The position numbers were made by a program, and so were the translations under genes. The notes below the pieces were generated by a model. The model was not told the DNA's origin. It did not search any database and was given only the letters and a program-made list of their open reading frames with translations. Positions 8,314 to 17,625 of a DNA stretch of 64,000 bases are shown here, one piece after another. The stretch covers positions 560,030-624,029 of the forward strand of contig LR732703.1 in assembly GCA_902506565.1 (NCBI GenBank). The letters run 5' to 3'. Each line of letters begins with the position of its first letter. The stretch's first letter is position 1. This DNA is from Burkholderiales bacterium 8X (GTDB lineage: Bacteria > Pseudomonadota > Gammaproteobacteria > Burkholderiales > Burkholderiaceae_C).

Positions 8314-9338
8314 TCGGGCTTGAGGCCGAGGCTGCGGACGATCGGTCCCCACATCTCGTGCTCGCGCTGCACCAGCACCTGCATCTGCTGGGGCGTGCTG
8401 GTCACCACCTCGTAGCCGGCCTTGACGAAGGCATCGCGCAGCCCGGGGTCGGCGGTCGCCTTGGCGATCGTGGCGCTCAGCCGGGCTTGCAGGTCGGGCG
8501 GCGTGCCGGCCGGCGCGAACAGCCCGAACCGGATGCTCGAATCGACCGCCTTGAAGCCGAGTTCGGCCATGCCCGGGGTTTCCGGCAGCAGCGGCGAGCG
8601 GGCCTGCGTCATCACCGCGATCACGCGCACCTTGTTGCTCTGGATCAGGCCGAGCAGGCTGCTGAGCGAGTAGGAGCCGAAGAGCGTGGTGCCGGCCAGC
8701 AGGTCATTGAGCGCCGGCGCGGTGCCGCGGTAGGTGACGTGCTGCAGCCGCACGCCCGCCAGGCTCGCCAGCTGCTCCATCGCGAGGTGCGAGGGCGAGC
8801 CGACGCCGGCCGTGGCGTACGGCAGCGGCTGCGACGACGAGGCCTTGGCAGCGGCCACGATGTCCCCGAGGCTCTTGTACGGGCTGTCGACGTTCGCCAC
8901 GATCACATAGGGCGACTCGGCCACCATGCCGACCGCTGCCAGGTCCTTCAGCGGGTCGTAGCCGAGCTTCTGGAAGATGTGCGGGAACATGCCGATGATG
9001 GTTCCCTGCATCAGCAGCGTGTAGCCATCCGCCGGTGCCTTGGCCACCAGCTCGTTGCCGATGTTGCCGGTGGCGCCGGGTCGGTTGTCGATGACCACCG
9101 CCTGCCCGAACAAGGGGCGAAGGCGCTCGGCCAGCATGCGGGCCAGCACGTCCGTGCCGCCACCGGGCGGGAACGGCACCACCAGCTTGACCGGCCGCGA
9201 CGGCCAGGCTTCCTGCGACCAGGCTGCCGGCGCGATGGCGGCCAGACCGAGGATGGGCAGCGCGCAGGCCGCGCCCAGGAGGCGACGGCGTGGATGCCGA
9301 TCGGAGGCGGCGGCCGGATTCATGAGCTTCTTGTCCAT
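8310..9338 (-). CDS. Bug/TctC-family periplasmic solute-binding receptor
   Basis: A 342-residue Bug receptor. The N-terminus has HPRRRLLGAACALPILGLAA followed by AAWSQEAWPSRPVKLVVPF, which resembles a Tat-like (RRRLL) or long Sec signal. Family marks VVIDNRPGATG and the AHLAMEQ-like SHLAMEQLASLAG are present. It starts one nucleotide after the upstream Bug gene ends and overlaps the downstream PrpD gene by 4 nt, so all three genes are co-translated. Confidence 0.92.
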   Translation of the reverse strand: MDKKLMNPAAASDRHPRRRLLGAACALPILGLAAIAPAAWSQEAWPSRPVKLVVPFPPGGGTDVLARMLAERLRPLFGQAVVIDNRPGATGNIGNELVAKAPADGYTLLMQGTIIGMFPHIFQKLGYDPLKDLAAVGMVAESPYVIVANVDSPYKSLGDIVAAAKASSSQPLPYATAGVGSPSHLAMEQLASLAGVRLQHVTYRGTAPALNDLLAGTTLFGSYSLSSLLGLIQSNKVRVIAVMTQARSPLLPETPGMAELGFKAVDSSIRFGLFAPAGTPPDLQARLSATIAKATADPGLRDAFVKAGYEVVTSTPQQMQVLVQREHEMWGPIVRSLGLKPE

Positions 9339-9339
9339 G

Positions 9340-10308
9340 TCAGTTGATCTCGATCTTGGCCGTGCGCACCAGCTCGGCGACGGTCTTCTGGTTGGCGGCG
9401 ACCAGCCGGCCGAACTCGGCGCCGGTCAGGTCCGAAGGCAGCAGGCCGGCCTGCACGTAGCGGTCGCGCAGCTCGGGCTGCATGGTGACTTCGCGCACCG
9501 TCTTCGTGATCTGCGCAACGACTTCCGGCGGCGTGCGGCTCGGCGCGAAGAGGCCGATCCAGGCCGGGAACTCCAACCCGTCGAAGCCCTGCTCGGCCGC
9601 GGTCGGCACGTCGGGCATCAGCGGCGAGCGGCTGGGCGTCAGCACCGCCAGGGCGCGCAGCTTGCCGGCCCTGACCTGCGGCGCCGCGTTGGTGATGGAG
9701 TCGAACATCGCCTGCACCTGCCCTGCAAGCAGGTCGGTCGATGCCGGCACCGCGCCCTTGTACGGCACGTGCAGCAGCTGTGCGCCGCTCTTCGCCGCGA
9801 ACAGTTCGCCGTTGAGATGCAGGATGGTGCCCGGGCCCGAAGACGCATAGGCGATCTTTCCGGGATTGGCGCGCGCGTACTGCACGAACTCGGCCAAGGT
9901 CTTCGCCGGTACCGAAGGATGGACCACGATCGCGGTCGGGCCGTGCGCCACCAGTGCGATCGGCGCGAAGTCCTTGAGGGCGTCATAGGGGAGCGAGGCT
10001 CGCAGCACCGGGGCGATGACGTGCGTGGACGCGGAGGTGATGAGCAGGGTGTAGCCATCCGGCGTCGCCTTGGCCGCCAACTCGGCCCCGAGCGTGCCGC
10101 CGGCGCCTGCCTTGTTCTCGATGATGACGCCCTGGCCCCAGGCCTCCTGCAGCTTCTGCGCGAGCGGCCGCGCCACCACGTCTACCGGCGAACCCGGCGG
10201 AAACGGATTGATCAGCTTGACCGGACGAACCGGAAAGGCGGGCGAGGGCTGGGCCCAGGCGGCGAATGGCAGCGAAGCCAACATCGCCGCAGCGGTTCGT
10301 CTGTGCAT
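9340..10308 (-). CDS. Bug/TctC-family periplasmic solute-binding receptor, first gene of operon
   Basis: A 322-residue Bug receptor opening the 10308->6958 operon. A short signal peptide (MHRRTAAAMLASLPFAAWAQ) precedes FPVRPVKLINPFPPGSPVD; VIIENKAGAGG and LLHVPYKGAV are the family landmarks. The ATG is preceded by TTAGGAGA and, just upstream, by the inverted-repeat operator. Longer in-frame starts would run through the operator and are rejected. Two consecutive receptors in one operon may recognise related acids. Confidence 0.92.
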   Translation of the reverse strand: MHRRTAAAMLASLPFAAWAQPSPAFPVRPVKLINPFPPGSPVDVVARPLAQKLQEAWGQGVIIENKAGAGGTLGAELAAKATPDGYTLLITSASTHVIAPVLRASLPYDALKDFAPIALVAHGPTAIVVHPSVPAKTLAEFVQYARANPGKIAYASSGPGTILHLNGELFAAKSGAQLLHVPYKGAVPASTDLLAGQVQAMFDSITNAAPQVRAGKLRALAVLTPSRSPLMPDVPTAAEQGFDGLEFPAWIGLFAPSRTPPEVVAQITKTVREVTMQPELRDRYVQAGLLPSDLTGAEFGRLVAANQKTVAELVRTAKIEIN

Positions 10309-10321
10309 CGAGTCTCCTAAA

Positions 10322-10336
10322 TTCCGCCAGGCGGAA
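10322..10336. promoter_or_regulatory. IclR-type operator, 15-bp inverted repeat
   Basis: TTCCGCC-A-GGCGGAA is a perfect 7-bp inverted repeat 13 nt upstream of the first Bug gene's start codon. It matches the operator core at 6007-6023 and has the same 19-nt distance to its -10 box. Confidence 0.75.
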
Positions 10337-10355
10337 CATACTTCTGTATAAAGGA

Positions 10356-10385
10356 ATGGTACTCCCCGGCCACAGAACGCGTCAA
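10356..10385 (-). promoter_or_regulatory. Sigma-70-type promoter of the Bug/Bug/PrpD operon
   Basis: On the minus strand a -35 TTGACG (10380-10385) and a -10 TACCAT (10356-10361) are 18 nt apart. Spacing to each other and to the operator is identical to the promoter at 6043-6072. Confidence 0.7.
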
Positions 10386-10401
10386 GACACCGCACATGGC
10401 A

Positions 10402-10438
10402 AAAACCCCGCGGTGGCAAAGGCCAGCCGCGGGGTTTT
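10402..10438 (-). terminator. Rho-independent terminator after katE (probably bidirectional)
   Basis: A perfect 12-bp stem AAAACCCCGCGG / CCGCGGGGTTTT with a 13-nt loop lies 36 nt past the katE stop codon. The A/T-rich arms give a U-tract on either strand. Confidence 0.85.
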
Positions 10439-10473
10439 CAGGTCGGAAAGCGGGCGAGGCCCGCCCGTGATGC

Positions 10474-12897
10474 TCAGGCCTTCGGCGGATCGTTCTCGCG
10501 TCCGAAGTGACGCGGCATGCCCATCGCGGCGATGAAGCTCGCGATGGCGCCGTCCGCATCGGCGGCGTCGGCCAGGATCAGCCCCGGGTCGGCGCTGCCG
10601 TCCGCCATCGTGGCCGGAATGCGGGCTTCTTCGAGCAAGGCCTGCGAAGCACCGAAGGCCAGGATCGTCTTGCAATGCCAGTACTGGTCACGCACGAACT
10701 CCAGCGTGTGGGCATCGGCATCGAGCGTCTCGACCGCCGCGGCGCCATCCGGCAGCACGAGGGCATCGAACAGGAAGCCGGGGCTGTTCTCCATGGTCGC
10801 GTCGACCGCCAGCTGCTCGCCGCCGACGGCGGTGCAGGTTCCGAGGCGCGCACCCACCAGGCGCGGAACCGCACCTTGCGCCATCAGCTCGACCACCAGC
10901 TTGCCGATCGATTCGCCCTCGACGCCGTCCGCGACCAGGATCGCGACCTTGCGGGTGCGAATGCCGCCGTCGCCGGGCCGCGCCATGAGCGACAGCGGTG
11001 GCGATTGCTCGACCTCCGGCGTCGCCGGGTTTTCCAGCGCCTTCGGAAGGGGCGCCGGCAGCGTCATGCCGAGGTCCTGTGCCAGCCGGGCCGCCAGGTC
11101 CGGTGCGGCGTTGAGCAGGCTGGCCACCACGCGTTCGCGGATGGCGGGCACGGTCACCTTCGACAGCTCGAAGCGGAAGGCGTTGCCGATGTGGGCCTTC
11201 TCGGCTTCGGACTGGCTTTCGAAGAATAGCCGGGCCTGGGTGTAGTGATCGGCGAACTTCTCCGGCTTGATGCGGACCTTGTCGGCGCTCTCCTTGGCAT
11301 CGATCCGGCGGGCCACGCTGGTGAAGCCCTGCGCCGCACCGGCCTGGAACGGGCAGCCGCCCGCCAGCGAATTCGGCTCGTAGGACACCCGGCCGCGGTG
11401 GATGGCCTGGCGGTGCATGCCGTCGCGCTGGTTGTTGTGGACCTGCGCGATCGGCGCATTGATCGGCAGCTCGTGGAAGTTCGGCCCGCCGAGCCGGCTG
11501 ATCTGCGTATCGACATACGAATGGATACGGCCGGCCAGGAGCGGATCGTTGGTGAAGTCGAGCCCCGGCACGATGTGCGCGGTGCAGAACGCGACCTGCT
11601 CCGTCTCGGCGAAGAAGTTGTCCGGGTTGCGGTTGAGCACCATGCGCCCGACCACCTGGATCGGCACCAGCTCCTCGGGGATCAGCTTGGTCGCATCCAG
11701 GATGTCGAAGCTGAAGCTCTCGGCCTGCTCCTCGGTGAAGATCTGCAGGCCGAGTTCCCACTCGGGATATTCGCCGGCCTCGATCGCTTCCCAGAGGTCG
11801 CGCCGGTGGAAGTCCGGGTCGGCGCCGGAGATCTTGACGGCTTCTTCCCACACCATCGAGTGGGTGCCCAGCTTGGGCTGCCAATGGAACTTGACCAGCA
11901 CCGATTCGCCGGCCTCGTTGACCAGGCGGAAGGTATGCACGCCGAAGCCCTGCATCATCCGGTAGCTGCGCGGAATCGCCCGATCGGACATCTGCCACAT
12001 CAGCATGTGGGTGGATTCGGGCATCAGCGACACGAAGTCCCAGAAGGTGTCGTGTGCGCTGGCGGCCTGCGGCATCTGGTGATGCGGCTCGGGCTTGACC
12101 GCATGCACCAGGTCCGGGAACTTGATCGCGTCCTGGATGAAGAACACCGGCATGTTGTTGCCGACCAGGTCCCAGTTGCCTTCGTCGGTATAGAACTTGA
12201 CGGCGAAGCCGCGCACGTCCCGCGCGGTGTCCTTCGAGCCGCGCTCGCCGGCCACGGTCGAGAAGCGCACGAACACCGGCGTGATCTTGCCGGCTTCCTT
12301 GAAGGGCGCGGCCTTGGTGTACTGGGTGAGCGGCTCGTAGCACTCGAAGAAGCCGTGCGCGCCCGAACCGCGGGCATGCACGATGCGCTCGGGAATGCGT
12401 TCATGGTCGAAGTGCGTGATCTTCTCGCGCAGGATGAAGTCCTCGAGCAGCGCCGGCCCGCGCGCGCCGGCCTTGAGCGAACTCTGGTTGTCGGCGATCG
12501 GCACGCCCTGGTTGGTGGTGAGCACCTGGCCGCTGGAATCGACCCGCACCCGGTCGAGCGTATCGATGGTGGCATTGACGCCTTCGGGCGCCACGGTTCC
12601 GACCTTGGCCGACTCGTTCACTTCGGACAAGGTGCTCGCACCGGGCAGGCGCGATGGCGGCTGCGCGCTCGCGCCGACCGGCGGCGTCGCGGCATTCGCT
12701 TCGCCGTACTCGGCGGGCTTGTTCGGGTTGGCGGGCATGGCGGCGGCGAGCGCCTGGGTGTCGACCATCTTCTTCAAGGGCAGGTCGCCCTTGCCGGCGG
12801 CGGCCGGGGCCGGCTGCGCCGGACCGCTGTCGCTGTTGCGCGCGGCGGCGCGCGCGGCAGCCGTGGGCACGGCTGTGTTGTTCGTTTTCTTGGGCAT
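10474..12897 (-). CDS. katE: Large-subunit (HPII-type) monofunctional catalase
   Basis: An 807-residue haem catalase that decomposes hydrogen peroxide. The N-terminal extension (about 100 residues, Ala/Asn/Pro-rich) is followed by the catalase core, with catalytic His about residue 174 in RIVHARG, the Asn-containing [18 protein letters not shown] and the haem-ligand Tyr about residue 461 in RIHSYVDTQ. It ends in a flavodoxin/DJ-1-like domain ([15 protein letters not shown] near 650). E. coli HPII is 753 residues, so the extra length lies at the N-terminus. No convincing ribosome site precedes the chosen ATG, so the start is uncertain by tens of residues. It is a single-gene unit with its own terminator. 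Confidence 0.93.
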   Translation of the reverse strand: MPKKTNNTAVPTAAARAAARNSDSGPAQPAPAAAGKGDLPLKKMVDTQALAAAMPANPNKPAEYGEANAATPPVGASAQPPSRLPGASTLSEVNESAKVGTVAPEGVNATIDTLDRVRVDSSGQVLTTNQGVPIADNQSSLKAGARGPALLEDFILREKITHFDHERIPERIVHARGSGAHGFFECYEPLTQYTKAAPFKEAGKITPVFVRFSTVAGERGSKDTARDVRGFAVKFYTDEGNWDLVGNNMPVFFIQDAIKFPDLVHAVKPEPHHQMPQAASAHDTFWDFVSLMPESTHMLMWQMSDRAIPRSYRMMQGFGVHTFRLVNEAGESVLVKFHWQPKLGTHSMVWEEAVKISGADPDFHRRDLWEAIEAGEYPEWELGLQIFTEEQAESFSFDILDATKLIPEELVPIQVVGRMVLNRNPDNFFAETEQVAFCTAHIVPGLDFTNDPLLAGRIHSYVDTQISRLGGPNFHELPINAPIAQVHNNQRDGMHRQAIHRGRVSYEPNSLAGGCPFQAGAAQGFTSVARRIDAKESADKVRIKPEKFADHYTQARLFFESQSEAEKAHIGNAFRFELSKVTVPAIRERVVASLLNAAPDLAARLAQDLGMTLPAPLPKALENPATPEVEQSPPLSLMARPGDGGIRTRKVAILVADGVEGESIGKLVVELMAQGAVPRLVGARLGTCTAVGGEQLAVDATMENSPGFLFDALVLPDGAAAVETLDADAHTLEFVRDQYWHCKTILAFGASQALLEEARIPATMADGSADPGLILADAADADGAIASFIAAMGMPRHFGRENDPPKA

Positions 12898-13020
12898 TGG
12901 GGATTGTTCGTTGTTGAGGAGAGGGACATGCCACGCTAAATACAGCTGAGTCGCCCGCATGTAGGCCATCCGCTCATCCATATCGCGCAAAGGGCTCGCC
13001 GAGGGTCGCGGCGCCGGAGC

Positions 13021-13947
13021 TCATCCATGCCGGAGCGCTGCGTTCTCGCGCCGGTTCAGCGTTTCGACCAGGCATCGTCCGAAGCCGGCCAGGAGGGGCG
13101 AGCGCGGCGCGCCCGATCGGGTGATCTCGAAAAAGTCGAGTCGCACCTTCGGCCGAAGCAGCGGTCGAAGCGCCACCTGGTAGCGCAGTGCCGCGGCACT
13201 CACGAACGAGGGCAGCACCGCCTGGCCGGCGCCGCTCTCCACCATCGCCAGCACCGTGTGCAACTGGGTGAACACCTGGCGCACCTCGGCCGTGACGCCG
13301 GCATCGCGCAGCTGGCTGTCGATCAGCCGCTGGATCGGGTTGGTGGGCGGCAAGGCCAGCAGCACCGCGCCCTTCAGGTCGCTCCAGCGCATGGCCGAGG
13401 CTGGCTCGCCCGGTTGCGTGACGAGCACCAGCGATGTCGCGAGCAGCGGCCGTCGCTTGAGACCGCTCGCCGCGTCGAGAAAGACGCCGAAGCCGTCCAA
13501 CTCGCCGCCCTGCACACCGGCGTGGATCTGGCTGCGGTCGAGATCGCGCACCTCGACCTGCACGCCCGGATGCGCCCTAGCGAAGACCTGGCAGGCCTCC
13601 GGCAACACCGAGGATGCCATCACCGGCGTCGCGCCCACCACCAGCCGGCGCCGCTCCACCGAGCTCAGGTTGCCCAGCGTGGCGGCGGCCGATTCGAGTT
13701 CGGACAGCACCCGCGTCACCACCGGCAGGAAGGCGCGGCCCTGCGGCGTCAGCGCGACCGACCGCGTGGTGCGCTCGAACAGCCGGCAGTCGAGTTGCTG
13801 CTCCATTTCGCGCAGCATCCCGCTCAAGCCGGGCTGGGTGAGATGCAGGTGTTCGGCCGCGCGGGTGAAGCTGCCGACTCGCGCGATCGTGGCGAAGGCG
13901 CGCAGCTGCCGCATCGACAGACTCAAGGGTGATGGAGGCCTGCTCAT
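13021..13947 (-). CDS. LysR-family transcriptional regulator
   Basis: A 308-residue LysR-type regulator. The helix-turn-helix covers about residues 13-72 (LRAFATIARVGSFTRAAEHL, HLTQPGLSGMLREMEQQL, LFERTTRSVALTPQG), followed by the periplasmic-binding-protein-like effector domain. It is divergent from the Bug/flavin-monooxygenase operon at 14106-17492, the normal arrangement for a LysR activator and its target. The effector is probably the aromatic substrate or an early intermediate; this is inference from position. Confidence 0.92.
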   Translation of the reverse strand: MSRPPSPLSLSMRQLRAFATIARVGSFTRAAEHLHLTQPGLSGMLREMEQQLDCRLFERTTRSVALTPQGRAFLPVVTRVLSELESAAATLGNLSSVERRRLVVGATPVMASSVLPEACQVFARAHPGVQVEVRDLDRSQIHAGVQGGELDGFGVFLDAASGLKRRPLLATSLVLVTQPGEPASAMRWSDLKGAVLLALPPTNPIQRLIDSQLRDAGVTAEVRQVFTQLHTVLAMVESGAGQAVLPSFVSAAALRYQVALRPLLRPKVRLDFFEITRSGAPRSPLLAGFGRCLVETLNRRENAALRHG

Positions 13948-13961
13948 TGATAGGTAGCGCT

Positions 13962-13973
13962 GATGAACTCATC
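13962..13973. promoter_or_regulatory. Candidate LysR binding site in divergent promoter
   Basis: GATGA-AC-TCATC is a perfect short inverted repeat in the 158-nt gap between the LysR gene and the Bug gene, 15 nt from the LysR start codon. It is short, so it could be chance. Confidence 0.3.
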
Positions 13974-14105
13974 GCATTTTGCAGCTTCACGAATGAACGT
14001 CGAGCGGGTGCAATAGCGGTGGACCGCATCGTCGAACCCGTTGCCGAGCCGTCGGCTGCGACATGCGCCTCGCCTGCATTCACTTCTTCCAACTCGAGAC
14101 TTGCC

Positions 14106-15089
14106 ATGTTCCAGAACCGTTTCGCTGCCACTCGACGCCACTTGCTGCTCGGTGCATTGGCCGCCGCCAGCCTGCCGATGTCGGCGCTGGCCCAGGCCGA
14201 CTATTTCAACCGCCCGATCACGATCGTGGTGCCTTTCCCCGCCGGCGGACCGACCGATGCGAGCGCCCGGCTTTACGCCAAGGTGATGAGCGACAGCCTC
14301 GGCCAGCCGATCGTGGTGGACAACCGGGCCGGCGCTGCCGGCACGGTCGGAAGCGCCTATGTCGCCCGCGCCGTGCCGGACGGCTACACGCTGCTCTGGG
14401 GCGGCACCAGCACGCTGGCGGTCGCGCCGGGGCTCTACCGCGATCTCAAGTACGAGGCCTCTTCCTTCATGCCGGTCGGCATGGCGCTGCGCGGTCCGCT
14501 GATGATCGCGGCGCATCCCGGCGCGGGCATCGCTTCGATGAAAGACCTGATGACGCTGGCGAAGCAGCAGGGGCTGAACGTCGCCACCGCGGGCGCCGGC
14601 TCGATCGGCCATCTCGCCACCGAACTCCTGGAGGAGGTGGCGGCGGTCCCGCTCACGCATGTTCCCTATCGCGGCGGCGGACCGGCGCTGTCGGATGCGC
14701 TCGGCGGCCAGGTCCAGCTGATCTTCGACAACGCCTCGGCGCTCTATCCGCACGTGAAGGCGGGCAAGCTGAAGGCGCTGGCGGTGACCGGTGCCCAGCC
14801 CTACGCACCCGCGCCCGAAGTGCCGACCATGAAGCAGGCGCTCGGCAAGGATTACGAGGCCTACTCGTGGTTCGGCCTGGTGGCGCCGAAGGGCACGCCC
14901 GAGCCGGCGATGCGCAAGCTCACCGCTGCCTTCGACAAGGCCGCGCAGTCGCAGGAAGTGCGCAGCCAGCTGGCCGAGCAGGGGCTGGAGCCCGGCCTTC
15001 CGACCGCGCGCGAATTCGGCGCGGTGATCGATGCCGACTACAAGAAATGGTCCGGCATCATCAGCCGCGCCAACGTGCAGGTGAATTGA
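14106..15089 (+). CDS. Bug/TctC-family periplasmic solute-binding receptor
   Basis: A 327-residue Bug receptor. The signal peptide MFQNRFAATRRHLLLGALAA ends at ALAQA, with the mature part beginning DYFNRPITIVVPFPAGGPTD. IVVDNRAGAAG and LTHVPYRGGG are present. The internal ATG at 14106 is chosen because upstream in-frame sequence overlaps the LysR promoter and does not look like a signal peptide; its ribosome site (GAGAC) is weak. It leads an operon of three presumed aromatic-degradation enzymes, so its ligand is probably an aromatic acid. Confidence 0.92.
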   Translation: MFQNRFAATRRHLLLGALAAASLPMSALAQADYFNRPITIVVPFPAGGPTDASARLYAKVMSDSLGQPIVVDNRAGAAGTVGSAYVARAVPDGYTLLWGGTSTLAVAPGLYRDLKYEASSFMPVGMALRGPLMIAAHPGAGIASMKDLMTLAKQQGLNVATAGAGSIGHLATELLEEVAAVPLTHVPYRGGGPALSDALGGQVQLIFDNASALYPHVKAGKLKALAVTGAQPYAPAPEVPTMKQALGKDYEAYSWFGLVAPKGTPEPAMRKLTAAFDKAAQSQEVRSQLAEQGLEPGLPTAREFGAVIDADYKKWSGIISRANVQVN

Positions 15090-15091
15090 CG

Positions 15092-16330
15092 ATGAAGCAG
15101 AAGATCCTGATCGCCGGCGCCGGGCTCGGCGGACTGACGGCTGCACTGGCGCTGCTTCGGGACGGCCATGACGTGACCGTGTTCGAGCAGGCGGCGCAGC
15201 TGGGCGAGGTCGGCGCCGGCCTGCAACTGAGCGCCAACGCCACGCGGGTGCTGGCCCTGCTCGGCATCGACGATGCGGTTCGCCAGATCGCCAGCGTGCC
15301 GGCCGGCAAGCAGGTGCGCTTGTGGCGCACCGGGCAGAGCTGGAAGCTGTTCGACCTCGGCCAGCAATCGGTGGCCGAGTACGGCCATCCCTACTTCACG
15401 CTTTATCGGCCGGACTTCCACCGGGTGCTGGTCGAGGCGGTGCGGGCGCTCAAGTCCGACGCGATCGTGCTCGGTGCGCGCTGCGCCGGCTTCGAGGCCG
15501 GCGACAGTGGAGTGAAGCTCGACCTGGAGGACGGGCGCAGCTTCGGCGGCGACCTGCTGATCGGCGCGGACGGCGTTCATTCGCGCGTCCGGCAGGGACT
15601 CTTCGGCGCCGACGCGCCGAGCTTCTCGGGCTGCCTCGCCTGGCGCGGCGTGATCCCGGCCGAGCGCCTGCCCGAGCGGCTGCGCGAACCGGTCGGCACC
15701 AACTGGATCGGGCCCGGCGGCCACGTCATCCATTACCCGTTGCGACGCAACGAGCTGGTCAACTTCGTCGGCGTGGTCGAGCGCAGCGACTGGACGGTCG
15801 AGTCCTGGACCGCCGCCGGCACCACCGAGGAATGCCTCGGTGATTTCGCCGGCTGGAACGAGGACGTGCAGGCGCTGATCCGCGCGATCGATACGCCCTA
15901 CAAGTGGGCGCTGATGGTGCGCGAACCGCTGCAGCAATGGAGCCGCGGCCCGGTCACCCTGCTCGGCGATGCCTGCCATCCGACCTTGCCCTTCCTCGCG
16001 CAGGGCGCGGCCATGGCGATCGAGGACGGCGCCATGCTGGCGCGATGCCTTCGCGAGACGGCCGATCCTCGGCAGGCGCTCGGCCGCTACCAGGATGCGC
16101 GGGTCGAGCGCACCACCCGCATCGTGCAAGGCTCGGCCGCCAACACCAAGCGCTTCCACAACCCGGCGCTGGCCTCGGCCGAGGGCGCGTTGGCGTACGT
16201 CGAGCGCGAATGGAACGAGGCCCGGGTCCGCGAGCGCTATCACTGGCTGTTCGATTACCGGGTCGACCAGGTCGAGCTGCCTCCGGTTCGAGAAGCCCTT
16301 CGATCGGATCATGCGGAGCGGGCGTCATGA
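15092..16330 (+). CDS. FAD-dependent aromatic hydroxylase (salicylate / 3-hydroxybenzoate hydroxylase-like)
   Basis: A 412-residue class A flavoprotein monooxygenase, which uses NAD(P)H and oxygen to hydroxylate an aromatic acid. It shows the ADP-binding GAGLGGLTAALALLRDGHDV at residues 7-26, the DG motif LIGADGVHSRVR near 155 and the ribityl-binding LLGDACHPTLPFLAQGAAMA near 290. Length fits single-component salicylate-type hydroxylases. It begins 2 nt after the Bug stop codon and overlaps the VOC gene by 4 nt. It probably provides the first hydroxylation before ring cleavage; the exact substrate is unknown. Confidence 0.9.
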   Translation: MKQKILIAGAGLGGLTAALALLRDGHDVTVFEQAAQLGEVGAGLQLSANATRVLALLGIDDAVRQIASVPAGKQVRLWRTGQSWKLFDLGQQSVAEYGHPYFTLYRPDFHRVLVEAVRALKSDAIVLGARCAGFEAGDSGVKLDLEDGRSFGGDLLIGADGVHSRVRQGLFGADAPSFSGCLAWRGVIPAERLPERLREPVGTNWIGPGGHVIHYPLRRNELVNFVGVVERSDWTVESWTAAGTTEECLGDFAGWNEDVQALIRAIDTPYKWALMVREPLQQWSRGPVTLLGDACHPTLPFLAQGAAMAIEDGAMLARCLRETADPRQALGRYQDARVERTTRIVQGSAANTKRFHNPALASAEGALAYVEREWNEARVRERYHWLFDYRVDQVELPPVREALRSDHAERAS

Positions 16331-16923
16331 GCCAGCCGAACCGACTGCGCTTCAGCCACATGGGCTTCTTCGCCACCGATATCGAACGCCAGGCGAACTT
16401 CTACAAGACGGTGCTGGCGTTCACCGAGACCGATCGGGGCCAGCTGCAGGGGCCGAACGGTCCGATGCAGCTGGTCTTCTTGAGCCGCGATCCGGACGAG
16501 CATCACCAGCTGGTGCTGGCCTCCGGCCGGCCCGAGAAGATCGACTTCAACGTCATCAACCAGATCTCGATGAAGACCGATTCGCTGGAGACCTTGCAGG
16601 ACTTCCATCGCCGCGTGCGCAATGCGAATGCCGAGGAACTCGTGGCGGTGACCCATGGCAACGCCCTGTCGGTCTACTTTCGCGACCCGGAGGGCAACCG
16701 GGTCGAGCTGTACTGGGACTTGCCGTGGTACGTCTCGCAGCCCTGCAGGGTCGAGGCGCCTTTCGAACTGCCCGCGCCGGAGCTGCTGGCCTGGGCCGAG
16801 CAACATGCGAGCGGGCTGCCCGGCTTCAGGCCACGCGCCGAATGGCGCCGCGAGATGGCCGAGCGCATGGGCCTTCAGCACCGGGGCGATCGATCGCCCA
16901 ACGATGCGGACGAGGCCGCATGA
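16327..16923 (+). CDS. VOC-superfamily protein, probable extradiol ring-cleavage dioxygenase
   Basis: A 198-residue vicinal-oxygen-chelate protein. Candidate metal ligands are His11 in FSHMGFF, His59 or His60 in DEHHQLVLASG and Glu127 in NRVELYWDLPW, the 2-His-1-Glu pattern of extradiol dioxygenases and glyoxalases. The C-terminal tail after residue 135 is helical and charged. It is translationally coupled on both sides (ATGA overlaps). Placed between an aromatic hydroxylase and a carboxymuconolactone-decarboxylase-like protein, ring cleavage of a dihydroxylated acid is the natural reading, but a hydrolase/lyase role cannot be excluded. Confidence 0.8.
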   Translation: MSQPNRLRFSHMGFFATDIERQANFYKTVLAFTETDRGQLQGPNGPMQLVFLSRDPDEHHQLVLASGRPEKIDFNVINQISMKTDSLETLQDFHRRVRNANAEELVAVTHGNALSVYFRDPEGNRVELYWDLPWYVSQPCRVEAPFELPAPELLAWAEQHASGLPGFRPRAEWRREMAERMGLQHRGDRSPNDADEAA

Positions 16924-17492
16924 CTGCGCCATCCGACCGCCTGCCGCCGATCGCGCCGGCCGACTGGACCGACGCGCAGCGCATTGCAGCCGAAGAGGTG
17001 ATTCGCGGGCCGCGCGGCGGCTTGATCTCGCCTTTCGTGCCGATGCTGCGCAGCCCGGAGCTGATGACCCATGCGCAGCGGATGGGCGAGTACCTGCGTT
17101 ACCGCAGCGCGCTCGGCCTGCGGCTTTCGGAGTTCGCGATCCTGCTGGTGGCGTGTGCCTGGTCGCAGCAGGTCGAATGGACCATCCACGCACCGATCGC
17201 CGAGCGCGAAGGCGTGTCAGCCGACACGATCGCCGCCATCGCCGAAGGTCGCCTGCCGGAGGCGATGGCGGACGACGAGCGGATCGTGCATGCCTTCTGG
17301 TCGGAACTGGAACTGCATCGCTCGGTGTCCGACGAAACCTGGGCGCGGGCAATCGCGGCTTTCGGCGAGGCGGGCGTGGTCGACCTGCTGGGCATCGTCG
17401 GCTACTACGGTTTTCTCGCAATGACCATGAACGCGGCCCGCACCGCCGTACCGCCTTCGCAGGCAGCTTGGCTGAAGCGCCTGGCCGGCTGA
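16920..17492 (+). CDS. Carboxymuconolactone decarboxylase / AhpD-like family protein
   Basis: A 190-residue alpha-helical protein of the carboxymuconolactone decarboxylase family, with the core SEFAILLVACAWSQQVEWTI, HAPIAEREGV and a C-terminal LLGIVGYYGFLAMTMNAA. The CxxC of peroxidase-type AhpD is absent (only Cys in ACAW), which favours a lactone decarboxylase or hydrolase-like role. It is the last gene of the Bug-hydroxylase-VOC operon, overlapping the VOC stop by 4 nt. Confidence 0.82.
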   Translation: MTAPSDRLPPIAPADWTDAQRIAAEEVIRGPRGGLISPFVPMLRSPELMTHAQRMGEYLRYRSALGLRLSEFAILLVACAWSQQVEWTIHAPIAEREGVSADTIAAIAEGRLPEAMADDERIVHAFWSELELHRSVSDETWARAIAAFGEAGVVDLLGIVGYYGFLAMTMNAARTAVPPSQAAWLKRLAG

Positions 17493-17625
17493 AGCACTGT
17501 CGAGCTGAACGGTCGTTTTCGACGACGCGGACAAGGCGCCGGACGACAGTGGCTCATCCGTGCGGCGGCGAAGCTGAACTCATCCGCTGGCCGGCCGGGC
17601 CGGTGTTCACCGTTCCGCGTCGTCC

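Noticed and set aside
12898..12990. Longer N-terminus for katE starting in front of 12897
   Set aside because: The added residues do not look like a catalase extension, no ribosome site favours them, and the lysine-rich [10 protein letters not shown] start is more like other catalase N-termini; still noted as uncertain.
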